Shown piece after piece: positions 42,730 to 51,400 of a stretch of 64,000 nt of DNA. Positions within the stretch are counted from its first letter, which is position 1. Each line of letters opens with the position of its first letter. The notes beneath the pieces were generated by a model. It was given only the letters and a program-made list of their open reading frames with translations, did not search any database and had not been told where the DNA came from. A program made the translations under genes and the position numbers. The stretch lies in NCBI RefSeq assembly GCF_000688515.1, contig NZ_JHZK01000002.1:124001-188000 (forward strand). The letters are read 5' to 3'. Source of the DNA: Afifella pfennigii DSM 17143. GTDB lineage: Bacteria; Pseudomonadota; Alphaproteobacteria; Rhizobiales; Afifellaceae.

Positions 42730-42909
42730 ATGGCAACCACCACCGGGTACTACGAAGTGTACCGATCCGGTGGTCAGTGGCGTTGGCGCTTCAAGGCCAA
42801 CAACCACGAGATCATCGCGCACGGGGAGTCGTACTGGAATAAGTCCGACTGCCTGAATGCGATTGGGTTGGTGAAGGGCTCATACAACGCCCCTGTCTAC
42901 GACGCGTAG
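42730..42909 (+). CDS. DUF1508 (YegP-like) small protein
   Basis: A 59-residue protein, ATTTGYYEVYRSGGQWRWRF then ANNHEIIAHGESYWNKSDCL, which is one DUF1508 repeat (YEVY....WRWRLKA.N..II..GE.Y..K..C). Family members are small and poorly understood. An aaaggag SD precedes the ATG. A strong terminator follows 29 bp after the stop, so it is probably a single-gene transcript. Confidence 0.75.
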   Translation: MATTTGYYEVYRSGGQWRWRFKANNHEIIAHGESYWNKSDCLNAIGLVKGSYNAPVYDA

Positions 42910-42938
42910 CAGAGACCCTTCACCCATCCCGTGAGATG

Positions 42939-42968
42939 GAGAGGCGGCTAGCCCGCCTCTCTTTTTTT
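42939..42968 (+). terminator. Strong rho-independent terminator inside the transposon
   Basis: Stem gagaggcgg / ccgcctctc (9 bp) with loop ctagc, then seven T. It lies 29 bp after the YegP-like gene. Confidence 0.9.
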
Positions 42969-43017
42969 ATCCAAGCAAATGGCATCGGTGCTGTCCACTC
43001 GCTCGATTCGCTATGAT

Positions 43018-43035
43018 TTGTACATTGATGTACAA
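43018..43035. promoter_or_regulatory. Perfect palindromic operator ahead of the small RHH-like gene
   Basis: ttgtacat-tg-atgtacaa, 8-bp arms with a 2-bp centre, ending 9 bp before the ATG at 43045. Position and symmetry fit autorepression by a dimeric ribbon-helix-helix protein. Confidence 0.6.
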
Positions 43036-43044
43036 TGAGGGTCA

Positions 43045-43314
43045 ATGGGCCGTAAGCGTACAACCGGCGCGCGTTTCCGGCTCGGCGCCGCTTGGGATGA
43101 AAAGCTGGACGACTTCTGCGAAGCCGCCTGGGGTGCTTCGGCGACGGATATTGTCCGACATGCGGTTGACCGATTTATTGAGCAAGAGCTGGCTCGCAAC
43201 GAAGGAATCCGGGGAAGCTACGAGCAAATTAGGCGGCGACGACGTTTGAGTGAAAAGCTCGCTATTGAGCCCGCTGCCAGTACCCAGCCCACACCCGCGA
43301 CACCGGATGATTGA
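43045..43314 (+). CDS. Small basic DNA-binding protein, possibly ribbon-helix-helix
   Basis: An 89-residue passenger protein. RTTGARFRLGAAWDEKLDDF gives a beta strand, then ASATDIVRHAVDRFIEQELA is a helix-turn-helix-like pair, as in CopG/MetJ-type repressors. The C-terminus has an Arg run (QIRRRRRLSEK). A perfect palindrome sits directly upstream. No toxin-like partner is encoded next to it, and the next gene is the convergent transposase, overlapping its 3' end by 53 bp. Confidence 0.6.
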   Translation: MGRKRTTGARFRLGAAWDEKLDDFCEAAWGASATDIVRHAVDRFIEQELARNEGIRGSYEQIRRRRRLSEKLAIEPAASTQPTPATPDD

Positions 43315-44224
43315 GCGCGCCGCCGAGAAGGGCATGGGCGTTCGCTCCGTTTGAGCGGCGGCGGTGATCCTCCAGCCAAGCGGCGTGGTTCGCATACTGG
43401 TACAGGTAGCGAGCCGAGACGTGGTGATGCTGGCCACCGACCATGCGGCGGAGGCGGCTGAAATAGCTCTCAACCCAATTCGTGTGGCGGCCATCAAGCT
43501 CGCTGTAGGCCAGCGAGTGGTTGATGCGGCCAACGCCGTAATGCAGCTCCAGCGCATCCCAATGCGTGGCCTCGTCTGCGAAAAGCTGCGTCTTGTCGGC
43601 AAGGCGCGTGCGGGCGATGGCGACGCCTTCGGCTTCACGATGACGGACGAATGAGAGCGTGCGGCCCTTGCGCTGGCGAAGGGCGATGACGACGCGGCGG
43701 CGATCGGACTGGTTCTCCTTCTCGCGCCGGTCCTTCCGGTCTTCCTTGCGGTTCTCCGGGCTGACGTGGCCGCCGAAATAGGCACCGTCGATCTCGACGT
43801 CACCGTCAAGCGTGGCGTCCGTCGTCTCGGCCGCAAGAGCCTCGCGCAGCTTGTGCGCCATGACCCAAGCCGTCTTGTACTGCACGTCCAGATCACGGGA
43901 GAACTGGACCGCAGACATGCCCTTTGCGCCGTTCACGAAAAGGCAGATCGCGGCGAGGATATCGCAGAAGGCGAGCTTGCGGCTGGCGAAGATTGTGCCG
44001 GAGGTAACAGAGAACTGGTGATGGCAGGCAGCGCACTTGAACTTGCGGCGCGTGCTGATCTCGTAGTGGTCCAGGCAACCGCACTTCGGGCAAACCGGTG
44101 TGCCGTCCGTCTCCTGCCAGCGCAGGCGCTTGAACGTCTCATAGGCCGCTTCCTCGCCGTCCTTGTAGATCTCCTTAAGGGAGAGGGTGCGGGAAGCTGC
44201 GGAGAGGAGGAAGTGCTGCGCCAT
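43262..44224 (-). CDS. IS1595-family (ISXO2-like) transposase
   Basis: A 320-residue transposase. The N-terminal zinc ribbon has CPKC (residues 45-48) and CAAC (64-67). The catalytic domain shows the first Asp in EIDGAYFGG (D146), the second in LFADEATHWDA (D217) and the C-terminal block RHTNWVESYFSRLRR with N249 and E252, then HVSARYLYQYANHAAWLEDH, the family signature. The frame looks intact. The upstream region shared with DUF6471 has a perfect TTGACA -35 on this strand. It is the likely agent of the 4.4 kb insertion. Confidence 0.93.
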   Translation of the reverse strand: MAQHFLLSAASRTLSLKEIYKDGEEAAYETFKRLRWQETDGTPVCPKCGCLDHYEISTRRKFKCAACHHQFSVTSGTIFASRKLAFCDILAAICLFVNGAKGMSAVQFSRDLDVQYKTAWVMAHKLREALAAETTDATLDGDVEIDGAYFGGHVSPENRKEDRKDRREKENQSDRRRVVIALRQRKGRTLSFVRHREAEGVAIARTRLADKTQLFADEATHWDALELHYGVGRINHSLAYSELDGRHTNWVESYFSRLRRMVGGQHHHVSARYLYQYANHAAWLEDHRRRSNGANAHALLGGALNHPVSRVWAGYWQRAQ

Positions 44225-44310
44225 TTGTCATCATTTCCAGTGCGTGTGCACTAGATATGATGATTGAGTGTCACCTTGTCAATGGTAAAAGCACTCTATA
44301 TGATGACAAA
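44224..44310. promoter_or_regulatory. Divergent promoter/operator between transposase and DUF6471
   Basis: An 11-bp inverted repeat (tttgtcatcat at 44224-44234, atgatgacaaa at 44300-44310) encloses the region. Two direct copies of gcactNNatatgatga lie at 44248-44263 and 44291-44306. Forward promoter: ttgtca (44276-44281), 17 bp, tatgat (44299-44304). Reverse -35: ttgaca, complement of 44277-44282. The two -35 boxes overlap, so one bound repressor could shut both genes. Confidence 0.65.
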
Positions 44311-44330
44311 ATGCATCATAGGAGTGTGAC

Positions 44331-44552
44331 ATGCCGGAACGGACGGATTGGGAGGCGAAGGCGCGCGGGGTCATCCGGGGTGAAATGGCCCGGCAGCAGG
44401 TGACCTATGCGCAACTTGTGGAGAAGCTGGCAGAGATCGGCGTGAAGGAGGATGAGCGGAACCTGAGGAACAAGGTGAGCCGAGGGAAGTTCACGGCGGC
44501 GTTCATGCTGGCATGTATGGAGGCGCTTGGTACCACGCACCTTGCTGTCTAG
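44331..44552 (+). CDS. DUF6471 family protein, probable regulator of the transposase
   Basis: A 73-residue protein fitting the DUF6471 pattern: an opening helix around WEAKARGVIRGEMAR, then YAQLVEKLAEIGVKEDERNL and NKVSRGKFTAAFMLACMEAL, which resembles a Cro-type helix-turn-helix. SD aggag precedes the ATG. It is divergent from the transposase across 106 bp filled with repeated sites. Control of transposition is inferred from this layout. Its stop overlaps the convergent membrane-protein gene by four bases. Confidence 0.75.
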   Translation: MPERTDWEAKARGVIRGEMARQQVTYAQLVEKLAEIGVKEDERNLRNKVSRGKFTAAFMLACMEALGTTHLAV

Positions 44553-45475
44553 TTTTTGAGCCGAAGCAAAAGGAATTCCCGCGGCGCTAGCTCTCCGTCG
44601 TCCTTTACGTCGTACACGATGTAGACGTCCCCATGCAGGCGCGTCCTACCGAAAAGGCTTTGCGGCGTAATAGACTTATCGACTCGCATGGGCACACGAT
44701 CTTCGAAAACGCCTGGAATATGGCCCGCCCAACCAGTCCTCGTTTTGTCCCGGTCCGACGCATGTAACTCGATATCGACATCAAGTTTGAATTCGGACTC
44801 GGGTTGGGCGTCCGTCTCATCGTCATCGGAAAGTGAGACGCCGATTGCTGAGCGCGCTTCCTCAACAGCAGCCCGCTTTATCGACGCGTCAGGGTTGTGA
44901 GACCGCACTTCCGCTGCGCCAGACGCTCGGCTTGGAAGGAAAAAACGGCCAGCAGAGGATGCAATAGAGCGAGAGCGCCGGCCGGTGGTGGCTGCATCGA
45001 TCGCACTCTCTACGTGCTCCGGCGAGACCTGTATCAGATCGCCAGCCACATTGATCAGACGAGCGCGCTCCTCATCAAGGTTCGTACTCTTCTTGCCCGG
45101 GAAGAGCTTTTCGAATCCTTTGCTAATACCCCAAATTGCCAGGATCATTACGAGCACGGTTAGAAGGGTGTCGTACTTATCTGACACCTCCACGCCGAGC
45201 ATTCCGGAGATCAAGTCTGGCACTTCTTTCTCCAGGTCCTTTTGAAACGTCATCACAACGGCAAACGCAAAAAGCTCCTTGAGCGGAGATTCTTGGGAAA
45301 GCGATGGAAGCGATACGCGCTTTGTTTCGATTTTGATGCCGGGGAAAAGGCTTTCAAGGGCTGGGATCGCTTGCCGCAGCAGCCTTTCGTTCGCCAGCAA
45401 AGACGCCGCCACGTCGCCCACCGGCACAGCCTCATCCACGACATACTCAACGTAGTGGCGAAAAACCGCGTCCAT
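44549..45475 (-). CDS. Hypothetical single-pass membrane protein, transposon cargo
   Basis: A 308-residue passenger protein, the largest non-transposase gene of the element. Residues ~1-100 are soluble and acidic, ~103-120 (TLLTVLVMILAIWGISKG) form one membrane segment, and ~121-308 are a charged domain ending RLHGDVYIVYDVKDDGELAP. A gggggaa SD precedes the ATG. No family recognised and no catalytic motif seen. It lies between the right terminal repeat and DUF6471. Confidence 0.65.
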   Translation of the reverse strand: MDAVFRHYVEYVVDEAVPVGDVAASLLANERLLRQAIPALESLFPGIKIETKRVSLPSLSQESPLKELFAFAVVMTFQKDLEKEVPDLISGMLGVEVSDKYDTLLTVLVMILAIWGISKGFEKLFPGKKSTNLDEERARLINVAGDLIQVSPEHVESAIDAATTGRRSRSIASSAGRFFLPSRASGAAEVRSHNPDASIKRAAVEEARSAIGVSLSDDDETDAQPESEFKLDVDIELHASDRDKTRTGWAGHIPGVFEDRVPMRVDKSITPQSLFGRTRLHGDVYIVYDVKDDGELAPREFLLLRLKN

Positions 45476-45564
45476 GCCAACGTTCCCCCAAAATTGGTGT
45501 AGGACGCTGGCATTCTACCTGCGGTTTTGATGAATAAATGCGTCATCTCAGCGCTCCCCGCCCT

Positions 45565-45588
45565 TGGTGCGTTTGCTACCGAAGGCCG
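45565..45588 (-). repeat. Right terminal inverted repeat
   Basis: Read inward on the minus strand it begins cggccttcggtagcaaacg and ends cacca, matching the left end at 20 of 24 positions. Confidence 0.9.
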
Positions 45589-45596
45589 GGAAAATG
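45589..45596. repeat. Target-site duplication, right copy
   Basis: ggaaaatg, identical to 41200-41207 and directly outside the right terminal repeat. Confidence 0.92.
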
Positions 45597-46883
45597 GTTG
45601 GAGGTTCCCCCGAGCGGGATCGGCAGGCGCCAGGTCGCGAGCGCCGGCAGGAGTACGTCGAAATTGGCGGCGTATTCCAGTGTGAACAGGCCGGAGATGA
45701 GGTTTTCCGTATTGTCGGTGGTGAGCCGCGCCTGGACGCAGCCGAGGGCGGGATCTGCGGCGAACTGGGCCGCCGCCAGGCGCAGCTGGTCGGGCTCCGG
45801 GCGGTCTTCGGCATCGTAGACGACGCAATAGCGCCCGGTGACGAAGGAAAGGCCGTAAACCAGCGCCTTCGGCTTGGTGCGCGGCTCGCCGGCCGGCACC
45901 GCGACGATCTCAAAGCGCGGATGGCGTGCATGAAACCTTGCCGCGGCGAGCGTCGGCGCGTCGTCCTCCTCGATCAACAGCAGGCATTGCAGCTTGGAGG
46001 AAGGGTAGTCGATGCGGCTCAGATGCTTGACGAGATCGGCGACGACGCCGGCCTCCCGATGCAGGGGAACGAGCACCGAATAGGGCGGCAATTCCTTGTC
46101 GCAAAGGCGCGGCGGGGCGCGCTCGCTCGGCCAACAGAAGGCCGCCGCGCCCTTGAAGGGGATGGCAAGCAGGAAGAAGGCGCAGAGCGCCAGGGCCGCC
46201 GGGGCGCCGACGGCGAAGGGGGCCGAGGCGGCCGCCGCGATGAGCAGGAGCGTGACGGCGGCGATGGAAAGACGCGCCATCGACGAGCCCGTGTGCCGGG
46301 CCGAAAGCGTCGGCGCCGCCCGCGCCAGCCGGTTGGCGGCGCTGAAGGCGAGCGCCTTGGCGCTGTGGGCGAGCAGCACGGCGCGAATGGTTTGGGGCGC
46401 GGCGATGGCGATGCGTTGGCGCAGCGACGGGGTTTGCGACAAGAGCCGATAAAGGCGGCTGACCTCGCCCTCGCCGATAGGGGCCACGAGCAGGACGGGC
46501 CGGCCAGCGAAGATGACGAGCGCCTGCCGCGCCGCCCGCACCGCCTGCGTATCGGCGGGAAGAGCTGCGGGATAGGCTGCCAGGCCCTCCGGACCGGCCA
46601 CGAAGCCGATGGCGAGCTCGCGCGCCAGGCAACGCCAGTAGAGGCTCGCATCGAAGCTTTTCAGGCAAAGCAGCTCATGGCTTGCGGCCGTGCCGCGCAG
46701 GCGGGCGAGCCGGCTCGCCATCGTCAGAACCCTGGGGGCGATGCCGACGTGGGCCAGAAAGGCGATATCGGCGGGCACATTCGTGGCGCGCGACGGCCTT
46801 GCCGGTTGCCGCCATGCCGATGCCCCGCCCTCTTGCCGCCTCGCGGCAATGCCGGCATGGCCGGTCCTGCCCGCCCCCCTCAT
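45589..46883 (-). pseudogene. N-terminal half of the transposon-split family-2 glycosyltransferase
   Basis: Codons 1-432 of the same GT2. Residues ~1-180 form an N-terminal soluble region (KSFDASLYWRCLARELAIGF) and two membrane segments follow (SIAAVTLLLIAAAASAPFAV onward). The catalytic domain begins YSVLVPLHREAGVVADLVKH and holds VVYDAEDRPEPDQLRLA (DxD-type) before breaking after GGTSNHF. I start at the ATG at 46883, which follows ggggga at good spacing. In the present sequence the frame reads four codons into the element and stops at TAG. The TED and QRRRW motifs are on the other half, so the product cannot be active alone. Confidence 0.9.
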
Positions 46884-47080
46884 TTTTCTCGTCCCCCAGC
46901 CACGGGAGGCTTCCGGGGCTGCCCGGGAACCCTCGAGGCGAGTATGCAATAAGAATGCAACTTTTACATGAAATTTATCGGAAGAGTATTCGACGAAGGT
47001 TGCGTTCGACATGGAACGGAGGCGCTTGCCAGCACCGATCATCTCGCGCAGAAGGGGATTGAGCGAGGAGCCTAGCCAAG

Positions 47081-47473
47081 ATGTACCGCGCCACGACCCG
47101 CAAGATCACGGTTTCGGTGGAGCCGACTTTCCTGGAAGACGAATCCAACCCCAAGATGGGCCGCTATTTCTGGGCCTATACGGTGGAGATCGCCAACGAC
47201 GGGGCCGAGCGGGTGCAGCTCCTGCGCCGTCATTGGCAGATCACCGACGGCGCCGGGCGGATCGAAGAGGTGCATGGGGCGGGCGTCGTCGGCGAGCAGC
47301 CGGAGATCGACCCTGGCCAGTCCTATCGCTATACCAGCGGCTGCCCACTCGCCACCCCGTCCGGCATCATGGTCGGCAGCTACGATATGGTGAGCGAGAC
47401 GGGAACGGCCTTCTCCGTCGCCATTCCCGCCTTCTCGCTCGATATGCCGGGCGTCAAGATGCTCCTCAACTGA
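47081..47473 (+). CDS. apaG: ApaG protein
   Basis: A 130-residue fibronectin-III-like protein: VEPTFLEDESNPKMGRYFWA, LLRRHWQITDGAGRIEEVHG and GVVGEQPEIDPGQSYRYTSG are the ApaG core. Genetically linked to Co2+/Mg2+ phenotypes in enterobacteria, but its molecular role is unsettled. The 197 bp upstream, divergent from the broken GT2, contain a short AT-rich stretch likely to hold its promoter. Confidence 0.93.
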   Translation: MYRATTRKITVSVEPTFLEDESNPKMGRYFWAYTVEIANDGAERVQLLRRHWQITDGAGRIEEVHGAGVVGEQPEIDPGQSYRYTSGCPLATPSGIMVGSYDMVSETGTAFSVAIPAFSLDMPGVKMLLN

Positions 47474-47501
47474 GCACAGAAGGCTCTGAGCTCCCGGCGC
47501 G

Positions 47502-48281
47502 CTATTCCTCGATGCCGCAGCGCTTCAGGAAGTCCGGCGGAATGTCGGCGAGCTTCTGGCCCACGAAGGCGAAGTAATGGAGCGGCAGGCCTTCCATCGA
47601 CAGGCGGTGGCGGTAGCGCTCCAGATGGTGGATGTCGACATATTGCGAGAAGATCAGCTCGCGGATGAAGCGCGAGAAGCCGGATTGGTCGGCGCTGGAT
47701 AGGAAGCTTTCCTTGATGTTGAAGGCGACCCAGCCGCCATCGGCCACGAGGCGCAGCGCCTGCAGGAAGGCCTTGATGGGAATGTCGTCGAAGCCGAGGG
47801 CAGCGACCGAAGACAGGCAGTCGATGGACCAGCCCTGAAGCTCTTCCAGCATATCGTCGGAAAGGTCGGTGAAGTCGGCGACGTAATAGGCGTCGTAGAC
47901 GCCCGGCCGGTCGCGCTCGGCCGCCTTGCGCGCTTCTGCGATGATGTCGACGCCGACGAGGCGGGCGACGCCGTAGGATTTCAGCACCTCGCCCATGATG
48001 CCGTTGCCGGCGCCCAGATCCAGCACGCGCCGCTCCGACAGCGCCATGCCGTTGGCGTCGAGGGCGCTCTTCAGGATCTCGCCGACCTTCCTCGGCGAGG
48101 AACACTTCAGGCGATCGTAGAAAAGCTGCTCGTAAAGGCCGGGGCGCTCGTAGATGGCGTCGTAATCGTGAAAGCGCAGGCGCAACTCCTTGTCATTCTC
48201 CCTAAGGAAGAAGAAAGCCTCGCTCTGGGAGAGCGATTTGCTCTCGGCCGCGGGAAAGCGAATACGATGTCGTGCGGTCAT
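47502..48281 (-). CDS. Class I SAM-dependent methyltransferase
   Basis: A 259-residue methyltransferase with motif I VLDLGAGNGIMGEVL and motif II region LVGVDIIAEAR. Substrate unknown. A preceding domain of ~85 residues (LRENDKELRLRFHDYDAIYE) is found in a broad group of predicted methyltransferases. It is convergent with apaG and 149 bp from the RND permease stop. Confidence 0.82.
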   Translation of the reverse strand: MTARHRIRFPAAESKSLSQSEAFFFLRENDKELRLRFHDYDAIYERPGLYEQLFYDRLKCSSPRKVGEILKSALDANGMALSERRVLDLGAGNGIMGEVLKSYGVARLVGVDIIAEARKAAERDRPGVYDAYYVADFTDLSDDMLEELQGWSIDCLSSVAALGFDDIPIKAFLQALRLVADGGWVAFNIKESFLSSADQSGFSRFIRELIFSQYVDIHHLERYRHRLSMEGLPLHYFAFVGQKLADIPPDFLKRCGIEE

Positions 48282-48430
48282 GGCGTCTCCTGCACCAGCG
48301 GCGCGCCGCTGGCGTTACGAATCTTCATGTCATTGAGCGAGGCGGTTGTTACACAGCCGGTCGTCACACTCAAATCGAGCGGGCGAGCGCCGGGGAAAAC
48401 CGGTCGGCGGCGCGCGACGGCGGCATAAGG

Positions 48431-51400
48431 TCAGCGCGCGCTGGCTGGCGCGTGGCGGCCGGCGGCGAAGCGGAAGATGGCGGCGATATCGCCGCCGATG
48501 CCGATGAAGACCGGCACCAGGAAGAGCACCAGGCAGGTGGCGAAGGCGAGGCCGAAGACCATGGTGATCGCCATCGGCAGGAGGAACTGCGCCTGCAGGC
48601 TCGTTTCCGTCAACAGCGGGGCAAGCCCGGCGATCGTCGTCAGCGAGGTCAAAAGCACGGCGCGAAGCCGGTCGCGGCTGGCGCCGATCGCCGCCTCCTC
48701 CAGGTTGTCGCCCGCCTTCAGGCGGTCGTCGAGGCGCGCCACCAGGATGATGGAATCGTTCACCAGGATGCCGGCGAGACCGAGAAGGCCGAAGAGCGAC
48801 AGGATGGTGAGATCGAAGCCCATCGCGAAATGCCCGAAGGTCGCGCCGACGAAGCCGAAGGGAATGATGAGCATCACCGCCACGGGCCTGAGATAGGAGC
48901 CGAAGACCCAGGCGAGCAGGATGTAGATGACGCCGAGGGCCAGAACGCTGCCCAGCTTCAAGTCGGCGAAGGCATCCTGACGCTCCTCCGCCCGGCCTGA
49001 GAAGAGCGTCTCCACGCCGTATTCGGTGGCGATGCGGTCGATGGCGCCGGAACTCCTGAGCTCGGCGAGCACGGCGCCTGGATTGGTTTCGGCAAGGTCG
49101 ACATCGGCGGTGATGGAGACCGTGGACTTGCCGTCGACGCGTTGGATGGTGGCGAAGCCCTGCCGCTCGGAAAGCTCCACAACCTCCTCCAGCGGCACGT
49201 AGAAGCCGTCGGGTGTGCGCAGTTCCAGAGCCCGCAGCGCCGCCGTGCCCTCCTCGCGCAGCTTGCGCTGCACGCGTATCGTCACCTCCTCGTCGCCCTT
49301 GGCGAAGCGGCGCGGAATGGCGCCTTCCAGGGCGTTGCGCACCTGCCGGCCGACCTCCTCGTTGGTGAAGCCGAGCGCCGCGCCGCGCGGCGTCAGGCGG
49401 ATGACGAGCTCCGGCTTGCCGTAGGGAAGATCGTCGGCTGCGCCGGAGACGCCGGGAAAGGCGGAGAGCGCCACCTGCGCTTCCTCGGCCGCCGCCTTGA
49501 GGCTTGCCGCGTCGGCGCCGCGGAAGCGGATATCGATGTCCCGCCCCGGCGGTCCGCCGCGCATCTCGTAGATGGCGAAGCGCTTGACGCCGGCAAGGTC
49601 GGGCGCGGCCTCCTGCCAGGCTCGGACGATTTCGGGGGTGCGCACGTCGCGCTCTTCGGAGGTGACGAGCTGGACGCGGAATTCGGCGAGATTGTCGCCT
49701 TCCGAGCGGCCGGCCTCGCCGATGGTGGTGAAGGAGGCGACGATGAGCTTCTTCTCGGGCGAGAGCTCTCCGCTCGCCTGCCACAAAGCACCTTCCAGCC
49801 GTGCGACCGCTTCTTCCACCTGCTGGCGCGGCGTGCCGGCATTGAACTCCACGCGGGCGCGCAACGTCTCCGCCTCCGGCGAGGGGAAGAAGACGAAGGA
49901 GACGCGCCCGCCCTGCACCAGCCCGATGCTCATCAGAAAGCTCGCCACCGCCAGCGCCACCGTCACATAGCGCCAGCGATAGGCGAGCGTGACGATGCCG
50001 TTGAAGGGGCGGTCGCGGAACCAGTCGAAGCCGTTGTCGAGGGCGCGGCGCAGCGCGTTGCGGCGATGCGTGCTCGCCGCCCGTCGGCGCGCGGCGAAGG
50101 CGAAGAGGAGTTCCACGAGCGCGCCGAGGCAAATGGCGGCGAGCACGATGAGAAGCGTCTGGAGGAGGCCGGCGAGGGCCCCGAACCCGGTCTCCACGCG
50201 CGACAGCCAGGGCTGGGCGAGAAGCTCCCCCATGCCGGGCCGCAGGAGAAGCACGAGCGCGGCGGCGACGAAGAGCGAGGCGAAGATCCATCGCCACATC
50301 GACCAGCCGGCCTGGCGCGCCCGGCTCAGCGAATGGGCGAGATGGCCGGGCAGGATCAGGAAGCACTCGATGAGACTGGCGAATATGACGGCGATAACGA
50401 CGAGCGGCAGGGTCTGGATGAAGGTGCCGATGCCGCCGCGCACCAGAAACAGCGGCGCGAAGGCGGCGACCGTCGTCAGGCTCGCCGCGATCACCGGCGC
50501 CGTCATATGGCCGGCGCCGGTGATCGCGGCGTTAACGCCGTCGTCCCCCATGGAGGAGCGCGTGGCGGTGTGTTCGCCGACCACGATGGCGTCGTCGACG
50601 ATGATGCCGAGCATCATGATGAGGGCAAAGAGGGACATCATGTTGAGCGTCTGGCCGCTCACATACATGACGCCGAGCGTCGTCATCATCGCCACGGGGA
50701 TGCCGGCCGCGACCCAGAAGGCGATGCGGCCGTTGAGGAAGATGAACAGGATGACGATGACCAGAACGAGCCCCTGCAGGCCGTTCGTGACGAGCAGCCC
50801 GATACGGTCGGCGACCGCGTCGGCGCGCACGTCGTATTTCAGGATCTCCACCCCCGGCGGCAGGGTGGGGCGCACCCTCTCCAGATAATCGTCCATCAGC
50901 CGGGCCGTGGCGAGCGTGTCGGCGCTCGCCGAGCGCTCCACGAAGAGCTCGATGGCGCGCTGGCCGCGGGTCATGCCTTCCTTGTCGTCCGGGTCGAAGC
51001 GCTCCTCCACCTCGGCGAAATCGCCGAGGCGCACGCGCTCGCCGCTGGAGAAGGCCTTCACCTCGATATCCTTCAGCGCCTCCGGGTCCCCGGCATCGGA
51101 AAGGGCGCGGATCTGGCGCGAGACCGTCGTCTCCAGCTTGCCGGAGGGCAGGTCGCGGCTGTTGCCTGAGATGGCGGAAGAGACCTCGCCGATGGAAAGA
51201 CCGAGGCGGCGCAGGTCGCGCTCGGCGACGCTCACCACCAGCTCTTCGCTTCGAAGGCCGGTATAGGTTACAGAATCGATGCCCGCATCGATCAGCCCGT
51301 CATGCACGTCCTTGGCGATCGCCTTCAGCGTCGCTTCCGAATAGGGGCCGGTGACGGCGAGGCGCGCCACCGATTCGCGCCACTGGCGGAACGAGACCTT

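Larger units (their letters stand above)
41208..45588. mobile_element. IS1595-like transposon with passenger genes, 4,381 bp
   Basis: Bounded by 24-bp imperfect terminal inverted repeats (20 of 24 positions match) and by an exact 8-bp direct repeat. It encodes an IS1595/ISXO2-type transposase, a divergent DUF6471 protein and seven other small genes or gene remnants. It interrupts a GT2 glycosyltransferase gene. Element plus one duplicate is 4,389 bp, divisible by three, and deleting it rejoins SNHF to VRVLKDVG through one proline codon. Base composition is visibly less GC-rich than the flanks in several intergenic parts. Some IS1595-family members are known to carry passenger genes, but I do not recognise this cargo set. 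Confidence 0.93.

Noticed and set aside
43262-44224. Transposase as a stand-alone short IS inside an older island
   Set aside because: Close flanks of the transposase show no terminal repeats with a target duplication, whereas the outer 4.4 kb borders do. The whole unit fits one insertion better.
48330-51169. Large frames overlapping the RND permease on both strands
   Set aside because: Out-of-frame or antisense shadows of the permease, which has full RND family features.
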